A stretch of DNA of 64,000 bases from Lachnospiraceae bacterium (GTDB lineage: Bacteria; Bacillota; Clostridia; Lachnospirales; Lachnospiraceae), in NCBI GenBank assembly GCA_030531435.1, contig JAUNNN010000001.1, positions 1-64,000 on the forward strand. Reading direction: 5' to 3'. Below the pieces are notes generated by a model. That model did no database searches. It was not told the origin of the DNA and was given only the letters and a program-made list of their open reading frames with translations. This document shows positions 44,853 to 53,870 of this stretch, piece after piece. The stretch's first letter is position 1, and every line of letters begins with the position of its first letter. Made by a program: the position numbers and the translations under genes.

Positions 44853-45716
44853 TTATTTCTCACTCAAGGCATTTGCTAATTCTGCAAACTGTGAAAGATC
44901 AAGCGCCTCGCCTCTTATTGTTTCACTAAGGCCAATTTTATTAAGAGCTTCTGTAATTTCAGCCTTTGAATATGATAATTCTGCAAAGTTGGATATACCA
45001 TTTACAAGAGTTTTTCTTCGCTGATTAAAAGATGCCCTTATAAGCTTAAACATAAGCTTTTCATCTTTTACCTCTACAGGTGCATCCTTATGGCACGTAA
45101 GTCTTATTACAGCTGAATCTACATTTGGTCTTGGTACAAAACAATTCATTGGAACGTTAGCAACAATGTATGGCTTTGCATAATACTGAACTGCCAGTGA
45201 AAGCGCACCGTAATCTTTTGTACCAGGTCCAACCATCATCCTGTCAGCAACCTCTTTTTGTACCATAACAGTAATGCTCTCTATAGGAACTCTGCTTTCA
45301 AGAAGAGACATAATTATTGGTGTAGTAATGTAATACGGAAGATTTGCCACAACCTTACATGGTTTTCCATTACCATTCTTTTCAATAAGCCCTTTTAAAT
45401 CGACCTTAAGAACGTCATCATTAATTACTTCAAAATTATCATATGAATCAAGGGTTTCTTTTAAAATAGGAATTAAGTCCTTATCTATTTCAATGGCACT
45501 TACAAATCCAGCCTGCTCGCAAAGGTATTGTGTCATAGTACCAATTCCAGGTCCAATTTCTATTACATAATCATCCTTTTCAAGCTCAGCAGCAGAAATA
45601 ATCTTATTAAGAACTCTTTCATCTATAAGAAAGTTCTGTCCGAATTTTTTCTGAAAAGTAAATCGATGCTTTTTAATTATTTCATTTGTGGATTGAAAAT
45701 TTCCAAGTGATGCCAT
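44853..45716 (-). CDS. rsmA: 16S rRNA dimethyladenosine transferase
   Basis: A 287-residue SAM-dependent enzyme (KsgA) that dimethylates two adenines in helix 45 of 16S rRNA during 30S assembly. It has KKFGQNFLID, the SAM motif IEIGPGIGTMTQYL, and the catalytic NLPYYITTPII. A helical C-terminal domain completes it. It directly follows tatD (1 nt gap), a common pairing in Firmicutes. Confidence 0.95.
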   Translation of the reverse strand: MASLGNFQSTNEIIKKHRFTFQKKFGQNFLIDERVLNKIISAAELEKDDYVIEIGPGIGTMTQYLCEQAGFVSAIEIDKDLIPILKETLDSYDNFEVINDDVLKVDLKGLIEKNGNGKPCKVVANLPYYITTPIIMSLLESRVPIESITVMVQKEVADRMMVGPGTKDYGALSLAVQYYAKPYIVANVPMNCFVPRPNVDSAVIRLTCHKDAPVEVKDEKLMFKLIRASFNQRRKTLVNGISNFAELSYSKAEITEALNKIGLSETIRGEALDLSQFAELANALSEK

Positions 45717-45717
45717 G

Positions 45718-46491
45718 TTATTCCTTTATCCCGTACATTGTAAGAGCGTTCTTCATAGTAATATCTGCAACTTCATCATAGGATAATCCCTTGATATTTG
45801 CAATTTCTTCTATAATAAGTGGTATAAATAGTGATGAATTTCTTTCTCCTCTATGTGGAGTCGGTGCCATGTACGGGCAGTCTGTTTCTAGTAAAATTCT
45901 GTCTGCTGGCATCATTTCAACTACTTCTTTAAGCTTTTTAGCATTCTTAAAAGTAACAACTCCACCTATTCCAATGTAGAATCCCATATTAAGAAACTCT
46001 CTTGCCATTTCAGGACTATAGGAATAGCAATGTATAACGCCACCTATTTCGTGAGCATTCATATCCTTCATAATATCAAGCGTATCTTTTGCAGCATCTC
46101 TTGAATGAACAATGATTGGAAGCTTAACTTCCTTTGCAACTTCCATCTGGCGAATAAACCATTTCTTCTGAACTTCTGGTGATGGATCATCTTCAAAATG
46201 ATAATCAAGTCCAATCTCACCAACTGCAACAATCTTTTCATCCATTGCAAGCTCTTTTATTCTGTTCATATCATTTTCAGTAAGCTTGTCTGTCTCACTT
46301 GGATGAACACCAAGGGCACCATAAATAAAGTCATATTTTTTTGTAAAATTGTAAACACTATCTATGTCATCAGCAGCAGCACAAACTTCTGTAACATATT
46401 TAATCCCATTTGAATTAAAGCTGCTAAGAAGCTCCTCCCTGTCTTCATCAAACCTGCTATCAAGATAATGTGCATGTGTATCAAAAATCAT
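45718..46491 (-). CDS. TatD family metal-dependent hydrolase
   Basis: A 257-residue TIM-barrel hydrolase with DNase or related activity. Metal ligands are in FDTHAHYLD, GEIGLDYHF, PIIVHSRDA, VIHCYS and LLETDCPYMAP. The start at 46491 (MIFDTH) is supported by GGAG 8 nt upstream; a longer frame would run into the tRNA-Lys gene and is rejected. A terminator hairpin lies between it and the tRNA. Confidence 0.92.
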   Translation of the reverse strand: MIFDTHAHYLDSRFDEDREELLSSFNSNGIKYVTEVCAAADDIDSVYNFTKKYDFIYGALGVHPSETDKLTENDMNRIKELAMDEKIVAVGEIGLDYHFEDDPSPEVQKKWFIRQMEVAKEVKLPIIVHSRDAAKDTLDIMKDMNAHEIGGVIHCYSYSPEMAREFLNMGFYIGIGGVVTFKNAKKLKEVVEMMPADRILLETDCPYMAPTPHRGERNSSLFIPLIIEEIANIKGLSYDEVADITMKNALTMYGIKE

Positions 46492-46513
46492 TGTATTCTC
46501 CGTAAAATAAAAT

Positions 46514-46540
46514 GAACACCGATCAATAAGATCGATGTTC
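46514..46540 (-). terminator. Terminator after tRNA-Lys
   Basis: GAACACCGATC and GATCGATGTTC form an 11-bp stem (one G-U pair) with a 5-nt loop, followed on the minus strand by ATTTTATTTTA. It begins 3 nt after the tRNA and ends 23 nt before the tatD ATG. Confidence 0.85.
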
Positions 46541-46542
46541 AG

Positions 46543-46615
46543 TGCGCGATCAGGGGCTCGAACCCTGGACACCCTGATTAAGAGTCAGGTGCTCTACCAA
46601 CTGAGCTAATCGCGC
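46543..46615 (-). tRNA. tRNA-Lys (anticodon CTT)
   Basis: A 73-nt cloverleaf. The acceptor arms GCGCGAT and ATCGCGC pair, the anticodon stem CCTGA/TCAGG holds CTCTTAA with anticodon CTT, and the T-loop is TTCGAGC. CCA is not encoded. Confidence 0.95.
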
Positions 46616-46647
46616 TCATTTCGTGCTCGTTTACAAGCACGAATGTT

Positions 46648-46675
46648 ATTATAGCATAATGAAAGGCTTTTGCAA
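46648..46675 (-). promoter_or_regulatory. Promoter of tRNA-Lys
   Basis: On the minus strand TTGCAA (46670-46675), a 16-nt spacer and TATAAT (46648-46653). A short hairpin (TTCGTGCT / AGCACGAA) lies between the promoter and the tRNA. Confidence 0.8.
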
Positions 46676-46703
46676 GTGTTTTTTTACATTATTTTAAAAA
46701 ATT

Positions 46704-47129
46704 TTATTTAAGTCCTTCATACCCAAGGAAAGCTGTTTTTGCCTGTTCCTGATACTTCTTGTATTCTGCTAACAAATGGCCCTGATAATCAAGTCCGCTT
46801 GCAGTAATCATTGACTGATACTGTGCATTCTGCTGAGCCTGAATTGCATTCAATAAATATGCCTGCTGTACCGCCGCCTGCTGCTGTTTTGCAAAAGCCT
46901 GCTGTACAAGAACAGCTTTTTCATACTGATCCTTAATTGCCTGCTGATATTGTGCCAATACTGCTGCCTGATAATTCTGAAGCATCTCAAGCTGCTGTTG
47001 ATATAATACTGCCTGCTGTGCAAGTAGCGCATCTGTTAACTCATCTGCTTTTACAGTTTTTGAACTAGCAATAATAACAACTGCAGCAATAGCAATTATA
47101 GACGCTATCTTCTTTATTTTATTGATCAT
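46704..47129 (-). CDS. Small secreted Gln/Ala-rich protein
   Basis: A 141-residue protein with a signal peptide (MINKIKKIASIIAIAAVVII..., probable cleavage after VKA before DELT) and a mature part almost entirely of Gln/Ala-rich helix. There is no known domain. The start at 47129 follows GGGAGG; a longer frame runs back into the upstream gene. It follows the 579-residue membrane protein by 16 nt. Its helix resembles the spacers of the SH3-transglutaminase and L,D-transpeptidase proteins. Confidence 0.75.
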   Translation of the reverse strand: MINKIKKIASIIAIAAVVIIASSKTVKADELTDALLAQQAVLYQQQLEMLQNYQAAVLAQYQQAIKDQYEKAVLVQQAFAKQQQAAVQQAYLLNAIQAQQNAQYQSMITASGLDYQGHLLAEYKKYQEQAKTAFLGYEGLK

Positions 47130-47145
47130 AATTCCTCCCAGATAA

Positions 47146-48885
47146 CTATTTTTTCTTAAATATACTATCAGTGCCGATGCTTGTGTAATAATCATTTACC
47201 ACATAAACTTTTCCATTTCTAATCTCAAGTGGTTTCCATACAACACCTGCATGAGCTGCTGGAACTGGATATGTATATACAAGACCGTCTTTATCATAAA
47301 GTGCTAACTGTGCATTACAATCAGTAAGGCCATATGCCATGTAGTTATCAATAGCTGTGTTAGTAAAATCTGACACATAGAAGTAATAGGCATCAGATCC
47401 TGCATCTTTAATATCAATCACTTCTGCTGTTGTTGAACCAACACTATCAGCATTACTTCTAAGTATATTAGCAGCGCTTGATGAGAAGCATCTAATATCA
47501 ATATCAAGCGGATTAGCTTCCCAGTTAATAACTGCTTTAAATTCATCTTCAGCAACATCTTTTACTGCATATGCAACTGTTCCTATATGATCCGGTTTAA
47601 CAACAAAGTTAATATAAAGTGTCTCATATCCATCCTTAATAACTTCTGCTGTGTAGCTTCCTGATCTAAGCTGTGGAGAAATATATCCAAATTCTCCAAG
47701 ATTTCCAGAAAGGAACACATCGCCTTCTCTTGCATTTAGTCCATTTCTGAATTTAATATCTGCATCTGTAATTGCAATATTTGCGTCATCTGCATCCTTT
47801 ATGAACAGCTGATAATTATATGGCATCTCAACATCAGAATAAGCCATATAAATTGTAGGAACACTAATTTTCTTGTCGCCGTTCTTTGCTTTTATACCAT
47901 ATACATTAACGTCAATTAATGTATTTCTCTCAGCTCTTAAAGTATACTCTTTACTATCATCAGCCTTAACTTCGATGCTATATTTACCATCTCCATCTGT
48001 CTTTGTTTCATAGGAAACATTGCCATCTGCATCAATAAGAGTTACCTTATTTTCTTTTAGCGCCTGATTATATTCATCAAGAACATATCCCTCAACAGTT
48101 ACAGTGCTATTTACATCTTTTGCAGTATCCCATGTAGCCTTTGCCTTCTCAAGCATCATTTCTTCCATGTAATAATACTGATCTACTGTACCATCTGAAT
48201 AATCCTTAATATCCTCGATTGAATATTCGTAAGCCTTGCCTTCCTCGCAATAGATATATCTAACAAGCTTATCATTTGCGAAATAATATCTTGACTCTAC
48301 GGCTGCTGTTGATACATCTATAGGAATATCAACTGCTTCTGAATACTGTGCAATATAATTTATATTGCCGTTATCAAAATAGTAATCAATTATTTCAAAT
48401 AAATCTCCACAGTTTTCTGTAGTCGTAATCTTTTCTACAAGGCCACTATCATCTGAATAAACAGCATAGTCCATTGCATGACCGCTATCATTTTCAGATA
48501 CCATTCTAGTGAAGTTATATGTATTGATGAGTGCATTCTTTGGATCCTTTGGATTCTCGAGTCTTGAGAAAACAACATCCTTCCACTCACCAGCTTCCGT
48601 TTCAGGCTCTACTTCTTCTACAGGCTCTTCTATTTGTTCTTCTTCGATAACCTGATCTTCTTTTGCCTGCTCAGCTGCTGCTAGTGCGGCTGCCTCCTGT
48701 TTAGCTTTAGAATTTTTTATAAATATTCTCACACCAACATATGATGCAACCACTAAAATCATCAGAAATACAGAATAAAGAATCACTGCAACAATTGTGA
48801 ATGATTTTTCTTCCTTAACACGTTTGTTATGCGCTTTTTCTTTATCCTTTTCTGAATGATTATGTTCTTTATTTATATCTGTCAT
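47146..48885 (-). CDS. Membrane-anchored surface protein with carboxypeptidase-regulatory-like repeats
   Basis: A 579-residue protein. A charged cytoplasmic N-terminus (1-30), one helix (~30-55) and an acidic linker (~65-100) lead to an outside region. A carboxypeptidase-regulatory-like fold lies near 265-315 (GYVLDEYNQALKENKV, TDGDGKYSIEV). Another Ig-like unit is near 350-420. Near 440-560 there is a YfaP-like stretch with NWEANPLDIDIRCFS. It probably binds carbohydrate or protein at the surface. It sits 12 nt after galM. Confidence 0.7.
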   Translation of the reverse strand: MTDINKEHNHSEKDKEKAHNKRVKEEKSFTIVAVILYSVFLMILVVASYVGVRIFIKNSKAKQEAAALAAAEQAKEDQVIEEEQIEEPVEEVEPETEAGEWKDVVFSRLENPKDPKNALINTYNFTRMVSENDSGHAMDYAVYSDDSGLVEKITTTENCGDLFEIIDYYFDNGNINYIAQYSEAVDIPIDVSTAAVESRYYFANDKLVRYIYCEEGKAYEYSIEDIKDYSDGTVDQYYYMEEMMLEKAKATWDTAKDVNSTVTVEGYVLDEYNQALKENKVTLIDADGNVSYETKTDGDGKYSIEVKADDSKEYTLRAERNTLIDVNVYGIKAKNGDKKISVPTIYMAYSDVEMPYNYQLFIKDADDANIAITDADIKFRNGLNAREGDVFLSGNLGEFGYISPQLRSGSYTAEVIKDGYETLYINFVVKPDHIGTVAYAVKDVAEDEFKAVINWEANPLDIDIRCFSSSAANILRSNADSVGSTTAEVIDIKDAGSDAYYFYVSDFTNTAIDNYMAYGLTDCNAQLALYDKDGLVYTYPVPAAHAGVVWKPLEIRNGKVYVVNDYYTSIGTDSIFKKK

Positions 48886-48897
48886 TAAAAATCTACC

Positions 48898-49932
48898 TTA
48901 TACAAATTTGTATACAGTCTTTGTCTTATAAACTTCGCCTGCATCAAATATTGCTTTCTTAAAGTTCTCCTGATTTACATTATCAGGGAAGTACTGTGTC
49001 TCAAGACAGAATCCAGTTCTCTTACCATACTTAACTCCGTCTTTACCTTTCTGCTTAGCAATGCAGTTACCAGCATAGAACTGAATTCCTGGAAGATCAG
49101 AATAAACTTCCATAGTAATTCCGCCAGCCTTTGCTGTAGCAACAAGCTTTTCTGTTCCATCATAATTATCAATTGCAAAGTTATGATCATACCCTTTAAC
49201 AAGCTTAAGCTGTTTTTCTTTAGCCTTGATTTCTTCGCCAATTTTCTTTGGCTGTCTGAAATCAAATACTGTACCTTCAACTGCTGCAAGTTCACCAGTT
49301 GGAATAGCACCCTTAACTACAGGTGTGTAGTATGATGCATTAAGCTGAAGCTCTGTATCTTCGATACATCCGCTATCATGACCACATAAATTGAAATATG
49401 AATGGTTTGTCATATTGATAACTGTCTTCTTATCACTTACACCTTCATATGAAATCTCAATAGCATTATCATCTGTAAGTGTATATGTAACTGCCATCTT
49501 TAAGTTACCAGGGAATCCTGATTCCATATCAGGAGATGTAACTGTAAACTTAACGCTATTTCCGATTATCTCTGCGTCCCATATTTTCATATGCATTCCA
49601 ACTTCGAAATCTGTATGAAGATTGTTTGGTCCATCATTTACAGGGAAGTTATAAATAACTCCGTCAATCTTACATGCAGCTCCGCCTATACGGTTTGCAT
49701 TTCGTCCTACTGTAGCGCCAAAGAAGCTTCCGTTCTTGTAATAATCCTGACCTTTTGCAAGACCAAGTACTACATCTTTAAATTCTCCTTTATCATTCTT
49801 TACAAATAAATTAACGAGAATAGCACCCATATTTGTAACTGATGCTCTCATTCCGTTTGCATTTTCGATTGTATAAAGAAAAATGTTTTTCTTCTCTTTT
49901 CCTTTTCCAAATAATTCAACTTTTACGCCCAT
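48898..49932 (-). CDS. galM: Aldose 1-epimerase (galactose mutarotase)
   Basis: A 344-residue enzyme that interconverts alpha and beta anomers of aldohexoses before galactokinase. Motifs are GATVGRNANRIGGA, NMTNHSYFNLCGH with the catalytic His, and a C-terminal FCLETQYFPDNVN with the catalytic Glu. The ATG has a GAGAGGTAAC ribosome site. It is not near galK (4340-5620), although both work in the same pathway. Confidence 0.94.
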   Translation of the reverse strand: MGVKVELFGKGKEKKNIFLYTIENANGMRASVTNMGAILVNLFVKNDKGEFKDVVLGLAKGQDYYKNGSFFGATVGRNANRIGGAACKIDGVIYNFPVNDGPNNLHTDFEVGMHMKIWDAEIIGNSVKFTVTSPDMESGFPGNLKMAVTYTLTDDNAIEISYEGVSDKKTVINMTNHSYFNLCGHDSGCIEDTELQLNASYYTPVVKGAIPTGELAAVEGTVFDFRQPKKIGEEIKAKEKQLKLVKGYDHNFAIDNYDGTEKLVATAKAGGITMEVYSDLPGIQFYAGNCIAKQKGKDGVKYGKRTGFCLETQYFPDNVNQENFKKAIFDAGEVYKTKTVYKFV

Positions 49933-49949
49933 AATGTTACCTCTCTTTT

Positions 49950-50546
49950 TTATAATTCTACTCTGGCATCAAGTGCTCTTGATAGCGTTATTTCATCTAT
50001 ATATTCAAGCTCTCCTCCTACTGGCACACCGCTTGCAATACGTGTTACCTTAACCCCTGTAGGCTTAATCAGCTTGCTTATATACATTGCTGTTGTTTCA
50101 CCTTCAATACTTGAGTTTGTAGCAATTATTACTTCATCTACATCACTCTGTAATCTCTTAATTAATTCTGTAAGTCTGATATCTGATGGTCCAATTCCAA
50201 GACTTGGGTTTATAGCTCCATGAAGAACATGATATACACCCTGGTATTTATGAGTTCTCTCATAAGCGCTCATATCCCTTGTGTTTTCAACAACCATTAT
50301 AACTTTCTGATTTCTTGAAGTATCAGAACATACAGGACATAATTCCTTATCTGTAAGTGTGAAACACTGTTTGCAATATTTAATATTTTCTCTCGCATCT
50401 ACCATAGTATTCGCCAGTCGTTCAACAGCATCCTTTGGCATATTAATAATATGATATGCCAGCCTTCCTGCTGACTTATTTCCAATACCTGGTAAAATTG
50501 ATAGCTCTGCAATTAATTTGTTAATGTATCCGCTGTAAGAATCCAT
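49950..50546 (-). CDS. recR: Recombination mediator protein
   Basis: A 198-residue protein that acts with RecO and RecF to load RecA at single-strand gaps. It has a helix-hairpin-helix (LSILPGIGNKSAGRLAYH), a four-cysteine zinc finger (YCKQCFTLTDKELCPVC) and a Toprim domain (VMVVENTRDMSAYERT onward). It is in the conserved dnaX-ybaB-recR order. Confidence 0.96.
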   Translation of the reverse strand: MDSYSGYINKLIAELSILPGIGNKSAGRLAYHIINMPKDAVERLANTMVDARENIKYCKQCFTLTDKELCPVCSDTSRNQKVIMVVENTRDMSAYERTHKYQGVYHVLHGAINPSLGIGPSDIRLTELIKRLQSDVDEVIIATNSSIEGETTAMYISKLIKPTGVKVTRIASGVPVGGELEYIDEITLSRALDARVEL

Positions 50547-50558
50547 CGTCTAACTCCT

Positions 50559-50909
50559 TTAGAATGGAAGTCCCATTCCACCGGTAAGCTTTGACATTGC
50601 AGCCTGAGACTCTTCTTCCATTTTTGAATATGCATCATTAACTGCTGCCATAATAAGATCTTCAAGCATTTCTATATCATCAGGATCAACAACTTCCTCT
50701 GAAAGTTTTACTTTTGTAATTTCTTTCTTACCTGAAATTGTGATTTCTACTGCGCCACCACCTGCTGTTGCAGTAAATTCCTTTTCTTCAAGTGCCTTCT
50801 GGTTTTCTTCCATCTGACGCTGCATTTTCTGTGCCTGCTTCATGAGGTTATTCATGTTTCCAGGCATTCCCATGCCCATTCCTCCAGGAAATCCGCCTCT
50901 CTTTGCCAT
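50559..50909 (-). CDS. YbaB/EbfC family nucleoid-associated protein
   Basis: A 116-residue DNA-binding protein with a Gly/Met-rich start ([19 protein letters not shown]), a helix ([18 protein letters not shown]) and the beta hairpin of the family ([19 protein letters not shown]). It forms tweezer-like dimers that bind DNA. It sits between dnaX and recR, as in most Firmicutes. Confidence 0.93.
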   Translation of the reverse strand: MAKRGGFPGGMGMGMPGNMNNLMKQAQKMQRQMEENQKALEEKEFTATAGGGAVEITISGKKEITKVKLSEEVVDPDDIEMLEDLIMAAVNDAYSKMEEESQAAMSKLTGGMGLPF

Positions 50910-50939
50910 TTGTATTATTCCTCCTAATATTAATCCGAA

Positions 50940-52508
50940 TTAGTTATCCGAATACTCTACTTCAAAATTGATTTTTGATAAATCAACATAGAAATCTGAA
51001 AATCTCTGATTGCTCTGAAGGTGTGTTATTTCTACCTCAACGTGAGCACCTACAGTGGAATCAATTGCTTCTGTTAAAGCTTCAAAATTCTGCTGAACCT
51101 TTGCTCTTCTTTCAGCAATTTCACTTCCTACAACAATAAGCAATTTATCGTCATCTCTGGCTGTAATCTTCGCGCCTTGATAAACTGCTTTAAGCATTCC
51201 TGAAAGTTTGGAAACAATATCTGGCATCCATCTTTCAGCTGCTTTCTTTACGTCATCAGAAAGAGCTTTTGGAAGCTCTGGCTCCTTGTCAGGCTTTTCG
51301 TAAACAGTCTGCTCCTTCTCTTCAGGGGTATTACTCTCATTTACAAAAACACCTTTTTCTATCTTTTCTTCAAGCTGTCTTATTCTATCAAGCATTGAAT
51401 CAATATCTGTTTCCATACTAGGCTTACAGAGCTTGATAATCGCCATTTCTATAAGTACACGCTTCTGACTTGCATATTTAATATCATTTGCAAGCTCAGA
51501 AAAGATACGTATATATCTCATAATAGTTTCCTGATCAAGGAAATCAGCCTCATCCTTTAATCTTTCAAGATTATCAGATGAAACATCTATTATATCTGTA
51601 ATATCTTCATCACTTGTTTTCACAAGAAGAAGATTTCTTAAATACCATGTAAAATCAATAACAAGCTGCGTTAGATCTCTTCCATTAAATACGGCGTCTT
51701 CTATAAGCTTAAACGCTGAAGAAACATCATTTAAAACAACTTTTCTAAGAAGCTCTGAGAAAAATTCTGTATCTAATGCTCCTAGCAATTCAAGAACATT
51801 ATCATAAGTAAGCTTCTTTCCATAATAGAATGACACGCACTGATCAAGAAGACTTAGTGCGTCTCTCATTCCTCCATCTGCAGCTTTTGCAATATACTTT
51901 ACAGCGTTATCTTCCGCCTCAATCCCTTCAGCTTCCATTAACTCATAAAGTCGTGAAGTAATTGTGTCTACAGAAATTCTTTTAAAATCATACCTTTGAC
52001 ATCTAGAAAGAATTGTAACAGGTATTTTATGAACTTCTGTTGTAGCCAAAATAAAAATAACATATGAAGGAGGCTCTTCTAATGTCTTAAGCAACGCATT
52101 AAAAGCTTCCTTTGTAAGCATATGTACTTCATCGATAATGTATACTTTGTATTTTCCTTCTGTTGGAGAATACTGTACTTCATCTTTTATTTCTCTTGCT
52201 GTATCAACACCGTTATTTGATGCAGCATCGATTTCAATAACATTCATTGATGCCCCAGATGCAATAGCTTTACATGTAGGGCATTCATTACAAGGGCTGC
52301 CATCAACAGGGTGTTCACAGTTAACTGCTTTAGCAAAAATCTTTGCAATCGTTGTTTTACCTGTTCCGCGAGTACCACAGAACAGGTAAGCATGTCCGAT
52401 TCTATCAGAAATTATTTGATTTTTAATTGTTGTAACGATTGTGTCCTGACCTTTAACTGATGAAAATTCATCTGGTCGCCACTTTCGATACAGTGCAGTA
52501 TATGCCAT
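50940..52508 (-). CDS. dnaX: DNA polymerase III subunits gamma/tau
   Basis: A 522-residue clamp-loader ATPase. Motifs are Walker A FCGTRGTGKTTIAKIFA, a zinc module (NCEHPVDGSPCNECPTC), DEVHMLTKEAFNALLKTLEEPP and the sensor TTEVHKIPVTILSRCQ. The C-terminal ~150 residues form the tau-specific region. I see no A-rich slippery heptamer followed by a hairpin for an E. coli-type frameshift, but did not search it exhaustively. It lies 2 nt after the phosphofructokinase gene. Confidence 0.95.
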   Translation of the reverse strand: MAYTALYRKWRPDEFSSVKGQDTIVTTIKNQIISDRIGHAYLFCGTRGTGKTTIAKIFAKAVNCEHPVDGSPCNECPTCKAIASGASMNVIEIDAASNNGVDTAREIKDEVQYSPTEGKYKVYIIDEVHMLTKEAFNALLKTLEEPPSYVIFILATTEVHKIPVTILSRCQRYDFKRISVDTITSRLYELMEAEGIEAEDNAVKYIAKAADGGMRDALSLLDQCVSFYYGKKLTYDNVLELLGALDTEFFSELLRKVVLNDVSSAFKLIEDAVFNGRDLTQLVIDFTWYLRNLLLVKTSDEDITDIIDVSSDNLERLKDEADFLDQETIMRYIRIFSELANDIKYASQKRVLIEMAIIKLCKPSMETDIDSMLDRIRQLEEKIEKGVFVNESNTPEEKEQTVYEKPDKEPELPKALSDDVKKAAERWMPDIVSKLSGMLKAVYQGAKITARDDDKLLIVVGSEIAERRAKVQQNFEALTEAIDSTVGAHVEVEITHLQSNQRFSDFYVDLSKINFEVEYSDN

Positions 52509-52510
52509 TT

Positions 52511-53590
52511 TTATTCTCCAAAGCTAATGCCAAGCATTCTAGCCTCGTGAATGATTGGTGCATCAGGAGAAACTTCCTTAAGCTTTCCTGCGACTTCTCC
52601 AAGAGGAACTTTAACAAGCTCTCTATTTTTGATACCAATCATATATCCGTAATCGCCTTCGATAATACACTCTGCAGCTTTTGTACCAAGTCTTGATGCA
52701 AATACTCTGTCGTATGGGCAAGGAGCACCACCACGCTGCATATGTCCAGGAACAGTAACTCTTACTTCAATTCCAGTTTTCTTATTAATCTGATCTGCTA
52801 TTTCATAAGAAATAGAAGGATATGGGCTATTTGCTACCTTTTCCTTATATTCTTTCTTAGAAAGCTTTGTATCTTCTTTTGAAATAGCACCTTCTGCAAC
52901 TGCAAGAATTGTGAAGTTGCTTCCACGTTTTCTTCTCTCTTCTATAGCTTCAATTACGCTATCAATATCGTATGGAATTTCTGGAATGAGGATGATATCT
53001 GCTCCACCAGAAATACCAGCATTAAGTGTTAACCAGCCAACTTTATGTCCCATTACTTCTACAATAAATACACGGCTGTGAGATGAAGCTGTTGTATGTA
53101 TACAGTCAATAACATCTGATGCGATATTTACAGCACTCTGGAAACCAAATGTCATATCTGTTCCCCAAAGATCATTATCAATTGTCTTTGGAAGAGTAAT
53201 AATATTAAGGCCCTCTTCTCTTAATAAGTTAGCTGTTTTATGAGTACCATTACCACCAAGTATAACAAGACAGTCAAGATTTAATTTGTAGTAGTTCTGC
53301 TTCATTGCTGCTACTTTATCAAGACCATTCTCATCTGGATCCTTTATTGTTTTAAATGGAGTACGTGAACTTCCAAGAATAGTTCCGCCTCTTGTTAAAA
53401 TACCTGAGAAATCAGAAAAACTAAGCTGTTTATAGTTGCTGTAAATAAGACCTTTGTAACCATCTAAGAATCCATATAATTCAAGATTCTCTGGTCCAAG
53501 CTCAAACCATAATGCCTTTGCAACACCTCTCATTGCTGCATTAAGAGCCTGACAGTCACCACCACTTGTAAGAAAACCAACTCTCTTCAT
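52511..53590 (-). CDS. 6-phosphofructokinase (phosphoryl donor uncertain)
   Basis: A 359-residue PfkA-superfamily enzyme of glycolysis. The N-terminal motif reads TSGGDCQALNAAMRG. The metal-nucleotide site reads ILGGNGTHKTA, with Asn where GGDGT/GGDD usually has Asp. The catalytic motif is LPKTIDNDLWGTD, with Lys where classic ATP enzymes have Gly, followed by MGHKVGWL. These changes resemble the PPi-type or group III enzymes, so the donor (ATP or PPi) cannot be set from sequence alone. It is 15 nt after the ACP gene. Confidence 0.85.
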   Translation of the reverse strand: MKRVGFLTSGGDCQALNAAMRGVAKALWFELGPENLELYGFLDGYKGLIYSNYKQLSFSDFSGILTRGGTILGSSRTPFKTIKDPDENGLDKVAAMKQNYYKLNLDCLVILGGNGTHKTANLLREEGLNIITLPKTIDNDLWGTDMTFGFQSAVNIASDVIDCIHTTASSHSRVFIVEVMGHKVGWLTLNAGISGGADIILIPEIPYDIDSVIEAIEERRKRGSNFTILAVAEGAISKEDTKLSKKEYKEKVANSPYPSISYEIADQINKKTGIEVRVTVPGHMQRGGAPCPYDRVFASRLGTKAAECIIEGDYGYMIGIKNRELVKVPLGEVAGKLKEVSPDAPIIHEARMLGISFGE

Positions 53591-53605
53591 GTTAACCCTC
53601 CAATA

Positions 53606-53845
53606 TTAAATAGAATCCTCTATTACATCTACCATTTCGCCGACATTCTTCATTTTAACAACTGTTTTCATATCAAAACTGATGTTAAATTCTTCTTCTA
53701 CAGCTTCTATCAAAGTGATATGCATAAGGCTATCCCATCCATCAATATCCTCTGCTGTAGTGTCGTCTCCTACTGAAATTGAGTAGTCGTCAAAAACATC
53801 CCTAAATACTTCATTAAGTCTTTCATAAATGTCTTCTCTTGTCAT
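53606..53845 (-). CDS. Acyl carrier protein
   Basis: A 79-residue ACP. The phosphopantetheine site is WDSLMHITLIEAVEEEF with Ser in the DSL motif. The domain is acidic throughout, as expected. It lies 25 nt after the FkbH-like gene and away from fatty acid genes, so it probably carries the acyl or glyceryl group handled by that enzyme. Confidence 0.9.
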   Translation of the reverse strand: MTREDIYERLNEVFRDVFDDYSISVGDDTTAEDIDGWDSLMHITLIEAVEEEFNISFDMKTVVKMKNVGEMVDVIEDSI

Positions 53846-53870
53846 ATTTTAGCTCCTTATTTTTAATAAA

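Noticed and set aside
46492-46572. N-terminal extension of TatD to 46572
   Set aside because: It overlaps tRNA-Lys and a terminator, while GGAG and the family's MxFDTHAH start point to 46491.
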